From the NCBI GenBank assembly GCA_023374025.1, contig SIJG01000048.1:1038383-1102382 (forward strand): 64,000 nt of DNA, read 5' to 3'. Positions 34,612 to 44,630 of this stretch are shown piece by piece; positions within the stretch are counted from its first letter, which is position 1; each line of letters starts with the position of its first letter. Source of the DNA: Heterodera schachtii (taxonomy: Eukaryota > Nematoda > Chromadorea > Rhabditida > Heteroderidae). The notes under the pieces are model-generated. The model did no database searches. It had not been told where the DNA came from and saw only the letters and a list, made by a program, of their open reading frames with translations. Both the position numbers and the translations under genes were made by a program.

Positions 34612-35614
34612 GACAAATTGGTCGTCGCTGCGCTAACGCTCTCAAAGAATTCGTCAAGAGTCTTGTCCATGTCCCCCACACTGTGATGCTGCGGCTCAGC
34701 TGCCTTCTTCATACCGTTGCTTTTGCCTTTTGGAGTCAGTTGTTTTCTTTTGAGCGGCGCCTGCTGCTGCATTGAGGTGTTGTCCATCATTGTGGTAGCC
34801 GCAGAAATGCTGTCGTAGAATTGTTGCTCATCACTTTCCACTTTTGATGATGGAGGGAGCGGCTTGTCGACTGGCGGAAGTGGGGGCGGTGTTTTCATTT
34901 TTTCGAGTGGCGGAAGCGGGAGCTGTTTCCACTTTTTCGGCTGGCGGGAGCGGGAGCTCTGCAGTCTTTGTTTCGGGAAGCGAATCGGCCAGCAGCATGC
35001 TTCCGAGAACGCTGAGTGCAGTTTTAGCTTTCTTCCAGCGCTGTCCCTCCTCATGCAATGCATCTCCGGTCAAGCCGGCATCAATCAAATCGAGCGCAAC
35101 CTTTCGCCTTCCGCTTCAGCTCAGCCCTCTGCACGCCTTCTTCACGCAACGAATCAGCCAACAGTCCGCTTTCCACCAAGTCCATCGCCGTGTTAGCTTT
35201 TTGTCGCAAATCGTTCTGTTGCTGTTGTTGCAGCAACTGCTGCTGCTGTTGTTCTTGATGGTTTGGGAATGTGATGGCAGGCAGGTCACCGTAGGGAATG
35301 TTGAACACGCGGGCCTTGTTCTTCACCCGGAAGAAGCAGTGACCGGGCAAGTCGTAGATGATGTCGAAAGGGACAAATTGCACCCGGTCGATACGCGTAC
35401 ACCAAATGGTGATGCCCTCCTTGGTGACCATCGTGTCCACTTCCACCTCGGTGCCCCGACAGGAGCGGCAGCGCCCCGCCTCATCAAAGGGAATAAAACG
35501 GGGAGAGGAGAGACGGGGACCGCTGATCGTGATTCCGCTGGTAGTCACCGTAATGTCAGCTTCGCCAAGAATTTGGTGGAGGAGTCCCTTCTTGTCTTGC
35601 ATGTTGAGCGCCAT
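34605..35614 (-). pseudogene. Gln/Pro-rich Polinton protein, two frameshifts, unrecognised
   Basis: One gene of about 335 codons is inferred from three successive open frames. The first (ATG 35614; upstream TTG rejected) starts MALNMQDKKGLLHQIL and holds two related beta-like segments (ITVTTSGITISGPRLSSPRF; VTKEGITIWCTRIDRVQF), each followed by FIPFDE/FVPFDI; then a Gln tract and DLVESGLLADSLREEG. The second frame opens with DLIDAGLTGDALHEEG, an obvious repeat of that motif, so a single-base shift near 35099-35103 separates them. The Pro-rich part moves to a third frame near 34931-34938, within a GAAAAAG run, and continues to a C-terminus with two (D/E)SxSAATT motifs. I do not recognise a family. 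A strong TATA-like box precedes the start. Confidence 0.55.
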
Positions 35615-35670
35615 TTTTTGTTGAAATTTTTTCGAATGATTTGAAAAGTGAGGATGGCATGACAAAACTC

Positions 35671-35684
35671 GCGCTATTTATACA
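35671..35684 (-). promoter_or_regulatory. TATA-like core promoter of the Gln/Pro-rich gene
   Basis: Minus-strand TGTATAAATAGCGC about 60 bp upstream of ATG 35614. It shares TGTATAAATAGC with the box at 33521-33532 and TGTATAAA-AGCG with the one at 30828-30842. Confidence 0.55.
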
Positions 35685-35966
35685 CTTTGGGACGGCGAGA
35701 TAGTGCGTCAACAAGGGAGACTACCAGAGAAAAATACAAAATTGTATGGAAAATGGAGGGGTAGGGGACCCGGAGTAGAACATTACACCAATTTGTCAAT
35801 TTCATTTCCCATTTTTATTTATTGTTTTAGCATTGTTAACAAATTAATCACGACACATTTTCAGAAAACACAAAAAAAATAATAATCAGAATTTCCCATC
35901 ATCTTTGTATTGTTTCATCATTTTGTTCTCAACTTTCCCTCTTCATTTTCTCTCGACTTCATTCTC

Positions 35967-36237
35967 TCAATTATTCCCCGCTCTGCGCTCGTCCAATTGA
36001 TGTTGAGCAATTTGTTGAAGAACATTGACGATTTCGGCGGGCGTGTTGAATATGCCATGCTAAACAAAATTTAATCAAAAAATGAAAATTTGATTTGTTT
36101 TGACAAATTACCCGAGCGCCCTGTTCCCGAACAAAGTCAAAAACAGCATTTAGACCAGGGTCCTGGCGAATTTGTTGATCAAATTGAATGGCTGGTTGAC
36201 CATTGGCATTGTTATTGGAGTCATCACGTGGTGCCAT
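35967..36237 (-). CDS. Small spliced protein of the Polinton, unrecognised
   Basis: Exon 1 is 36237-36112 (42 codons, MAPRDDSNNN... to VREQGAR). An intron of 52 nt (36111-36060) begins GTAATTTG and ends TTTGTTTAG. Exon 2 is 36059-35967 and adds 30 codons (HGIFNTPAEIVNVLQQIAQH...), ending in TGA. Splicing keeps the frame and turns an implausible Cys/Asn-rich unspliced tail into a well-behaved amphipathic helix, which is why I favour it. The 72-residue product has an Asn-rich N-terminus and a helical second half; no known domain. It is the first gene from the right end of the element. A 52-nt GT-AG intron with a T-rich acceptor is typical of nematodes. Confidence 0.5.
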
Positions 36238-36516
36238 TTTGTGTGAACAAGGGAAAGGGTTGGAAAATTTTTGGAAGAAAAGTATGGAACAAATGTAGCA
36301 ATTGCAATGAATTCCATGTCATTTTGGAAACCTTAAATATTCACGAATTGACCTATTTTATAAGTGACAAACAATTTAATTTCAATCAAAACATTGCGCG
36401 AAATCGTCAACAAATTGTAATTATAGCAAGTTTGACAAAGTCCGAGTGCAAAACAAATAACAAAATTATTTCACTTCATTTGAATAATTTAATAATATCA
36501 AAAACTGTCATATGTT
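36238..36516. other. Polinton right-end non-coding segment
   Basis: Lower G+C than the gene block and without a convincing reading frame. TTATAAAATAGG on the minus strand near 36350-36365 could serve the spliced gene, though it is over 100 bp from its ATG. Confidence 0.4.
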
Positions 36517-36790
36517 GATCAATCAAAATTCTCGATCCCACCCCGCTCCCCACAAAATTTGAATGCCCCCGCAAATGTCACTTTAATGATTAATCAAAAT
36601 TCCCGATCCCCCTCCCACATAAAATTTGAATTTTCCTTTGGCTGTCACTTTTGTAACCAATCAAAAAATTTCACCCCCCTCCCCCTCGGCTGTCACTTTT
36701 TAAAACAATCAAAAAATTTCACCCCCCTCCCCCTCGGCTGTCACTTTTACAATCAATCAAATTTTCTGTCAAAAAATTACATGACAATTT
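36517..36790 (+). repeat. Subterminal C-rich tandem repeats (48-bp unit)
   Basis: Two full and one partial 48-bp units start at 36640, 36688 and 36736 (GGCTGTCACTTTT, then AATCAAAAAATTTCACCC and CCCTCCCCCTC). They are preceded by two diverged ~65-bp relatives sharing AATCAAAATTCYCGATCC and AAATTTGAA. The open frame over them (36559-36792) is a translation of the repeat. Subterminal repeats are common near Polinton ends. Confidence 0.75.
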
Positions 36791-37000
36791 GAAAGGGTTC
36801 AATAGGTTTTCGTTTGGGTCCCCCAATTAATTAATTAACTGTCACCCCACCCCACACCCTACGGCTGACCAATTAGTGCTCCCTCTCCCCCCTTGACCGC
36901 TGACCAATTAGTGCCCCCCCCAATTAGTGACTAATTGACACCCCTCCCCCGCCACCTGTCACTTCTAATTAGTGTCAGACTGCTAAGGTGTGGCAGTACT
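36791..37000 (+). repeat. Putative Polinton right terminus
   Basis: Pyrimidine-rich, with repeated CTGACCAATTAGTG (about 36866 and 36900) and CCAATTAGTGAC/TCTAATTAGTGTC variants, ending GTGTGGCAGTACT at 37000, after which composition falls to host AT-rich DNA. Polinton ends commonly read AG...CT, so ACT at 37000 is compatible, but there is no partner terminus to confirm it. Confidence 0.45.
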
Positions 37001-40000
37001 TACTACTAATATTTGCTACGGAAAAAGATAATTATAAATTTGAATAAATATTTAACGATCTTTTAATTTTCCTTTTAACTTACAGTCAGGTTTTTCATTC
37101 AATATATATATTAATTCGCCTGCAAGCTTAATTATATTTATCCTTTTGAATTATTTCCATCCTTTTAAACAGCGGTATATTTTACAATCGTTAATTTTTC
37201 TTATTATTTTATTCATTGTACTTTTATTTTGATAAATCTATTTATATTTTTTAAATGAAAATTTACCTAATATAATTTTTTTTGAAAATTTATCTTTTTA
37301 TTGAGTAACACATTATTCCCAATTATATATAATATAAATATCATTTTTACTCTCATGGGTAAAACCCGTATTCGAATCGATTTGATGAGTTCAATTTTTT
37401 TAGTTTTAAAACATTTAAATTTTGTTGATTCATATTTATTAATTTAGATTTTCATTATTTTTGCTGTTTTAGTAGCATGATGAAGCTCTATTCTGCAAAC
37501 ATACTTCAGTGTTTTTTATGGTGACAGTATTAAATTATTTTTTAAATTCTATTAATTTAAAAAGAAATTAATTTAGGCATTATTTACAAATTTGAGTCTG
37601 CATTAAGTAATTCAGGCCTTAATTTTGAGTAATTTTAAATTATACGATTTTAAATATTTTTGTTTTTTTAAATACAAATATTGCTACTTTAAATTAATAA
37701 ATTTTTAGATCACTTTATTTTTTGGTAATAGATCATATTAAGTTGCATTAGGTGTACAAATTATGCAAAGTCTCATGCATCCGTACTTTTGGGCAGGTTA
37801 AAAAATAAATTATTTCATTTCTTTTTAATTCAATGCTTAACACTCTTTATTTTTTAATAAGATTTTTCGATAAAGTTAAAAATTTGCTTTTTTAACCATT
37901 AAAAAATCTATTTTTAATTTTTTTTTTTTTTCTACTTTGTAAGTTTTTTTGTCACTAGATTTCTTCTAATTTAGGTTTTGTATTTAATTTTTTGGAGATT
38001 TTTATTTATTTGGATTTTAAGTTCAAAGAAAGAAAATTTGTCATAATATCACCTTACTCAAATAAATCAGAAAAAATTTGATTGATGAATTATGAGTCAA
38101 TTTATTATTTATTTATCAGTTATATTTAATTAGTTAAAATAATAAGAAGAAATCAGTTTTTTTTTACAATTAGAGCAAATTATAAAAATAATTATATTAA
38201 ACTCAATAAAAAAGAATTTATGGTAAAAATTCGGTTTAAAAATAGCTTTTTTTCAATGTGAGTTTTTGAAATCGACATGTAAATAAAAATTATATAATAT
38301 AGCATTAAATGAAAAATATTGAAATAAACAAAATCAAAGTTTAAATTTAAAAAATTATAAAATCATTACAAGTCATGACATTAATACTTAAGAATATATT
38401 TAAATACAGTATAAAATATATTTTTATTATTATTGCTATAGAAAATGTCAAGAAAAACTTAACTCATAAAACAATCAATATTTTAATTCAAAATAAAATT
38501 ATGGAATAAAAATTTAATTTAAGACTATTTAGTAACAAAAGTCCCTAATTTTTTTGATTATCAAAAGGTTTAATGTAAACATTTATTTTTTTTTTTTTGA
38601 AAAGAAGTGAAAAAATTTCAATTTAAAATCAAAACAAATGTCAAAATAATGATTAAAATTTCATATTTATTTAACTGTTCTCCTTTTTTCCAAACTTATG
38701 GATAGGAATGATGATTGTTATTTTTAGTTTTCTTTTTACTTATCATTTAATAAAATTTTATATTAATCAAAAGTTGATTAAATAAACTGTGTATATTAAA
38801 AATTTAAATAAAATATTTTTAACAATTAATATTTTACATTATTTTGATAAGATAATTGAATTTTTTAAATTTTTTAGTGCTATTAATTTCTATTTTAATT
38901 TTAAATGAAATATTTTTATAAATATAAAGAGTAGTTGATTTTTAATTTTGTTTTTAATTTAATTTTTAATTCTATTGAAGTCCTGAATTGGGTAATTCTT
39001 TTTAAGCGAAATTAACAATTCATTTTAAGATTTGGAGTTATTAAAATTCCATTCTGCGAAATAATTTAATTAATTTTATTTAAGACCAATTTTTTTATTA
39101 GTCACCTTTATAGATTCATAAATATAAAATAATTTTTAATCTGCTTTATTCTCATCTATTTATTTTTTATATTTTTGAAAATTGCTTTTCTTCTTTTTTC
39201 ATATAGCTTGGCATTCTCAATTTTAGCTGTAAAATTTAGTCAGTGGGAAAGCACTTTAACCTTTTCGACAATGAATTATGATTTTTTGATTTTTAGCTTA
39301 ATTTTCATTTAATCTTTTCAAGTGTAATATTTCTTGCTTTTCTTAATTAAATTATTTTTTTAGAATTAAAAAAATAATGAACTTTAGCTCAAAAATTATT
39401 ATAAAATTATTAAAGTAATCGTTATTAAGCTATTTTTAAATAGGACTGTTATTCATTTTTAAATTATTAAATCGTCACAAAACAAAAATATTTGTCAAGA
39501 AAATTAAAATAAAATATGTGGAAACATTTTTGAAAATTTTTGGCAACTCGCCAAGAAAATGTGATGGAGTCAAAAAAAAAGTTTTTGATTTTTGTAAAAG
39601 AAAGGTAAAAATTAATTTTGTTTTTGATTTCTTTTGATTATTTCCATACGATCAAAAAATTTGAAAACTTACATTTACATAAGATTTATTTCATTAGACA
39701 GCAACCGTACGGTTTTGGAATTGGTCTCTTTATGTTAATTCAAAAATTGTTAAATGGCATTATTTTGCTATCATTTTTAAAATTTATTTTAAAAATATTT
39801 TTTAAAACTTATTTATTAATTAGAGCGAAATAATAAACTTTTTAATATATTCAAATTATAATTGTTCCTATAAATTCCACATAAATATCATTATAAAATT
39901 TTGATTCAGGCCTATTATAATAATAAGAAGTTTAAATATATTTTAAATAAAATAAATTTTAGATTTAGTATTTGAAACTTATTTGTCATATTGCATAGCC

Positions 40001-40690
40001 TTTTAAATTTATGGGTTTCATTCCAAAATTAATGAATATTTTTATTTTTATTTTGTGTATATTTTTTCTCTTAATCTGCTTCTATTTATTTAATTCTATC
40101 GACACGGTAATGAGTTTTATTGTATCGATATTAACTAAATATATTAAATCATGAATATCTTACTAATAATTTTGCTGCATATAATTAAAATAGATTTCAA
40201 AAAAAATAATAATTCAGTAATTATATTTTAAAAAAAAACTTTGTTTAAGTAAATTCAGCTTTGTTATAATTTCTTCAATTTATTACTCAAAGTCGCCAAC
40301 GACCAGAAATAATTATATTTTTTAATTTGTACTATTATAATAATATATATTATTTATTATTTTTATTTAAAACAATTCTTTATTCTTTTAATAATTAATT
40401 TACTAATTTCTAAATATCAACCATATTTTAAGTAAAAATAAATTTTTTATACCAGAAAAGGGCTGCATAAAAATATTATGAATTACCGAATTAAAATGAG
40501 AAAGAAATAATAAATAATGAATAAACAATAAAAATGCCACCTTAAATTATAAAAATTCATCATTTATATATCAAAAAACCGGGACCAAGAGTTGCCGCGA
40601 CCAAAAAATTGCCAATATTCAAAAATGTACCCATAAATTTTTGTATTTTCGTTTTTGACGAATTTGAGGAAAATTTTTTAAAATTTTCAT
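37001..40690. other. AT-rich gene-free stretch
   Basis: No credible coding region, RNA gene or repeat found. The 71-codon open frame at 39618-39833 is hydrophobic AT-rich noise. Confidence 0.6.
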
Positions 40691-40724
40691 TTTAAGGGGA
40701 GATCTTGGAATTTTCTGTTCAAAA

Positions 40725-40830
40725 ATGGGAGGGGGCGGGGTCCGTCGGTGCCGATAGGCGCCGCCGAAAAATTTTGAAATCTAGATTGAGATTTGTTACC
40801 AGAATTTGTCAAAAAATGATACAAAAATGG
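40725..40830 (-). repeat. Dispersed GCCGATAGGCGCC repeat copy
   Basis: GGGAGGGGGCGGGGTCCG runs into CGGTGCCGATAGGCGCCGCC and an AAATTTTGAAA... GTCAAAAAATGATA tail. The tail matches the segment after GCGCCGCCGG at 46207-46280, so the two share more than the short core. Confidence 0.6.
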
Positions 40831-40992
40831 TAAAAAAATATTAAAAATATCTGTACTTTTCATACTAAAATAATAACTGATAAAAATAATCGACTAATAT
40901 TAATTAGCAATATTTAAATTAGCGCATAAAATTATCAAAAATATTGAAAATATAAATTCGGAACGGTGAAAGAAAGGCCATAAAAAGGCGCC

Positions 40993-41054
40993 CGGAAAAT
41001 GCGTCAGTGGAAAATGCGTCAGTGGAAAATGCGTCAGTAGAAAATGCGTCAGTG
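40993..41054 (+). repeat. Left terminal array AAAATGCGTCAGTGG x4
   Basis: Four 15-bp units with one G/A variant; inverted relative to the array at 41429-41490. Confidence 0.85.
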
Positions 41055-41428
41055 AAAATTTTATCGTCGTCATAAAAAAAGTTCCTTGCGTTTTCGGAGG
41101 CACCGACCACGATTCCGGTATCCATTTCGGCCAATTCCGAACCCCGGACCCGAATTAAAACAAAAAGTCGAAAGCACAAATTTTCGAATTAAGCATTTTT
41201 GGTTCAAAAACGGCATAAATGATCTCTTACTGAAGGGTTGATGACTTTTAGTTTCTTTCCGTGTATTTAAACCGATTTTTAAGAAAAACCTAATTTTGAA
41301 AATTTATATTTTTCGATTTTTTGTTCGAGTTCGGGTCCAGGTTCGAAATTGAAAACGGTATTCTTATAGAAGTTTACTTATATATTACAATACTAATGTC
41401 ATCGAAATTTATTTTAAAATATTTGTAT

Positions 41429-41511
41429 CACTGACGCATTTTCTACTGACGCATTTTCTACTGACGCATTTTCCACTGACGCATTTTCCACTTACCGATT
41501 TTCCGGTCACG
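41429..41511 (-). repeat. Right terminal array, inverted AAAATGCGTCAGTGG
   Basis: Four 15-bp units (ACTGACGCATTTTCY) plus a diverged fifth (CTTACCGATTTTCCGGTCACG). Confidence 0.85.
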
Positions 41512-42974
41512 CATAAAAAAGCCAAAAAGTTTCATTTTCTAATATTTCTCGATGAAAAAATTTGAATTTTTTATATATTTTTTAGGTGTAAAAAAATTTA
41601 CAATAAAAATGATAAAAATAATCAATTTAAATTGGCTTATAAATTTAATTTAATTACTAAATTTATCAAAATTGTAGAAAAAAAAAGTTTTCTTTATAAA
41701 AAATCTAATGTACATAATGAAGGAAATGGAAAATGTTGATAAAAAAAGAAAATATTATCATTAAAATATATTTGAAAAAATAAAATAAAATTATAAATTA
41801 AAAATTATAAATTTTTATTTGAATTTCTTATTAATACAATTTTCAAATTATATCAATGCTTATTGTTATTTTTTATTTTATTATTTAATACATTTAAAAT
41901 TTATATCAAAATATAAATAATGAATGCACTAAATATTTTCCTCTTTATTAATTATATTTAAGGCCATTTTGAGTAGACAAAAAAAAATATAAATTGATTA
42001 TACTCAGAACTACAAATGTTATAATAAAATTGTCAAATAATTATTATATATTTTAAAAATGCATTTCTTTTTTCACAACCTTTAATTAAAATTTATTAAT
42101 GTTTGAATTCTATCTTTGTTTTCTAGAACAAGCAAGCATTTATGATGAGAAGGTGCATTCGAAAATGATTAATTAGCCTGAATCCTTTTTCTTCTGCTCT
42201 TTTAAAGTTACTATTTAAATATTAATGATATGAGAGATCATTGTTAACCCTATTAATATTAAATTTTTCAGACATATTTTTTTACTAAAAATACAATTAA
42301 ATTAATGTCTAAATGTTAGTCTTATTTAGATATAATTAAATCATATTTTGTAGTTTTTATTATTAAATATTAATAAATAAACATTCATAGATATTCCTTC
42401 TTTATCTTTAAATACATACAAAAGAGCTTTTAGTATAAAAATTAAATTTTCCTTTTTTGAATTCAAATTGTTATTTTCAAATAATAATACCAATTTATGG
42501 ATTTTAGCTTTAAATAAAATATGCATTTAATTAGTTGATTTATTAAACAATTTCTCTGACATTATTTTGTTGTCATTTATAAATATTCTAATAAAATAAT
42601 TGCTTTTTTAATATTTTTTCATAATTGATTTTATTGTATATATGAATCTTTTATTCTTTGAAATCGGTTTATCATTTTTTGATAAATTGAAACAAAACAT
42701 GGTCACTCAAAATAACAAATTCTAAATACCAGTACCCGGAAAAAACTTTATGGTCATCTTAAAATTGTTGAATACCTTATTTTAAAAGTTTATTCGAATA
42801 TAGCAAGGTATAAGTGATTATTTAAATTGTAATTAAGTTTGTGATGGGTTGCGGTTGCGCCCTGAAGAACGAGAAGTAATTCAATTAAGCATTAAACAAA
42901 ATAAAAATATTTTAACATACATTTTCAGATACCTAGAAATGTGTTTTAGAAATTGATGAAAATAAGTTTTATTA

Positions 42975-43065
42975 AGGGTTTTTGGGGTCGCTGATCACGA
43001 ATACAGCACCCATTTTTGCCAATTTCAGACCCTGACCCGAACTCAAACAAAAATAAAATTCGAAA
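42975..43065 (+). repeat. Fragment of element A/B interior, copy 1
   Basis: GGTCGCTGATCACGAATACAG, TTGCCAATTTC, then GACCCTGACCCGAACTCAAA. Aligns with 10285-10350 and 41100-41165. Both inverted termini are absent. Confidence 0.6.
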
Positions 43066-43444
43066 TAACAAATTAAAATAAATAAAAATAGTCTTAAAAT
43101 AAAATCAATTAACAGAATAACACAAAGATCGTGACGTTAAAATACCGATAAGCTACAAGATCAAGAGAAGATTAAATAAATAAAAACATAATAACGAATA
43201 TATCAAAATTATAAAATAATTACAATATTAAATAAATTATTTTAAATAAATAATAGGAACATAAAATGTAAAAAGTAATGACAGAAAATAAGTTTCTAAA
43301 AGGGATTTTTAAATTTTTTTAAACAAGTTTTGAATTCCAATTTTTTATACGTTTTCTCTAGAAAAAAGTAAATATGTAAAATAACCAAATGAACTAATAA
43401 AAAAATTAGTTTTATACTTTAATATAGCGTTGGAACCCTGGCAC

Positions 43445-43520
43445 TGCTCCGCCCCGAACTCCGATTTTTGCCAATTTCGGACCCTGACCCGAACTCAAAC
43501 AAAAATAAAATTCGAAATTT
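43445..43520 (+). repeat. Fragment of element A/B interior, copy 2
   Basis: Shares TTTTTGCCAATTTCGGACCC and TGACCCGAACTCAAACAAAA with the fragment at 42975, about 450 bp away. The near-identity of the two tails suggests local duplication of the fragment. Confidence 0.6.
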
Positions 43521-44036
43521 GTATGAATGGTATTCTCATTGAACTTGCACATGAGGGTATTATTGGTACAGGAAGCCTGTCTTATTTTCATTAATTTATA
43601 AAGTAAATTTAAAAACAAAATATTATACGAAACATATCATTGTATTTAATGTATTTAAAGAAGAATCAGATGACGCAGACCAAATCATTTTGAAAACTTA
43701 AAAAGGCGCAGTTTTTTAAAATGTAAATGCAAAAACTACGAACATCAAAAATAAATGAATTCAAAAAAATGATGCTTATTTGTGACCCTTTCAAAAAAGA
43801 TAAACAAATTCTAATTTCAAAAATTAAATAATCAATTCCAAAAGCATTTCACAGTTAAAGTTAGATAATTTTCTTGAAAAATACAGATTATAAGCAACGT
43901 AAAAATTAATAAATATGAAGTTTTTGCCTACAAGAGAATGTTAAATTTTTTTAAAATTTATTATTATTTTAAAATCCTTAAAATAGAAAAATCAAATTAA
44001 AATTTTATAAATGAAAGATATATAAATTTGAAAGCG

Positions 44037-44130
44037 TTAGATTCTTGGAGGAATTATATTTATATAAAATTAAATTTTAATTTTTAAAAAGATAAAAGTA
44101 ATAAAAAATGAAAAATATTAATTTTTGTTT
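44037..44130 (+). repeat. Direct repeat, copy 1
   Basis: TTAGATTCTTGGAGGAATTA and the following AT-rich 75 bp recur at 44525-44630, which has a short TATATATAATATA insertion. The copies flank a ~395-bp segment; no LTR-like TG...CA ends. Confidence 0.65.
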
Positions 44131-44524
44131 TGTTTTATTTAATTTTTTAAAGAATTTAATAGCGCATCACGGTCCGATTAACCGAAACCAGAGCCTAAAG
44201 CAGCGTCGTTCCAACGAGTTAATTGATAAAAAATATTTTTTTGAAAATTGTAAAGAATATTTACTCATAAAATTATTTAATTTGCATTCGAGACTAACAA
44301 TCATCTTAAGGATGACATTATATTTAGTCATTATTCATTCATTATAAATGAAGGGCATTTAATTATATTAATACCCAAACAAAATTTTTATTTAATTAAT
44401 TTGTTCTTTATTAAAAAAAAAATATTTTGAAAAGAAAAAACAATAATTTTTATCTTTATATATAAACATTAATTTATGACAGTTTGAAAATTAAACTTCT
44501 TATTCCATTAAGAAACAAAAGTTA

Positions 44525-44630
44525 ATTAGATTCTTGGAGGAATTATATTTATATGAAATTAAATTTTAATTTTTAAAAAGATAAAAGTAATAAAAATATA
44601 TATAATATAAAAATGAAAAATATTAATTTT
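44525..44630 (+). repeat. Direct repeat, copy 2
   Basis: Second copy of the repeat at 44037-44130, differing by one A/G change and a ~14-bp insertion. Confidence 0.65.

Larger units (their letters stand above)
27063..37000 (-). mobile_element. Polinton/Maverick (adintovirus-like) element, truncated
   Basis: A block with markedly higher G+C than both flanks, all of whose genes run on the minus strand. It encodes the Polinton hallmarks: FtsK/HerA-type packaging ATPase, chromodomain retroviral-type integrase, penton-like minor capsid protein and major capsid protein, plus three further small proteins of types found in animal Polintons. Protein-primed DNA polymerase B and the adenain-like cysteine protease are missing, and the major capsid gene is cut in half, so the distal end has been lost. 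The right end is probably near 37000, where C-rich subterminal repeats end at GGCAGTACT and AT-rich host DNA begins. The left limit is set by the tandem-repeat junction. No terminal inverted repeat pair could be matched. Confidence 0.85.
40985..41515 (+). mobile_element. TIR element B with amplified termini
   Basis: Same family as element A (10213-10553): the interior matches it from the AAGTTCCTTGCGTTTTCGG block to AAATATTTGTATCACTGACG. Instead of one terminal unit, the left end has four copies of GGAAAATGCGTCAGT(G/A) (40993-41054) and the right end has about four inverted copies of ACTGACGCATTTTC(C/T) (41429-41490), then CTTACCGATTTTCCGGTCACG. The outer CCGGAAAATGCG and its inverse TTTTCCGGTCACGC mark the ends. 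No transposase frame. Apparent Ser/Thr/Asp-rich ORFs (FSTDAFSTDAF) are array translations. Confidence 0.7.

Noticed and set aside
34844..35644. 266-codon plus-strand open frame opposite the Gln/Pro-rich gene
   Set aside because: Composition (Leu/Cys runs opposite Gln codons) is that of an antisense shadow; the minus-strand frames have repeats, a promoter and consistent orientation with neighbours.
27063..37000. Matching terminal inverted repeats for the Polinton
   Set aside because: I compared the sequence after 27063 with the reverse complement of the region before 37000 and found no extended match; the left end appears to be lost.
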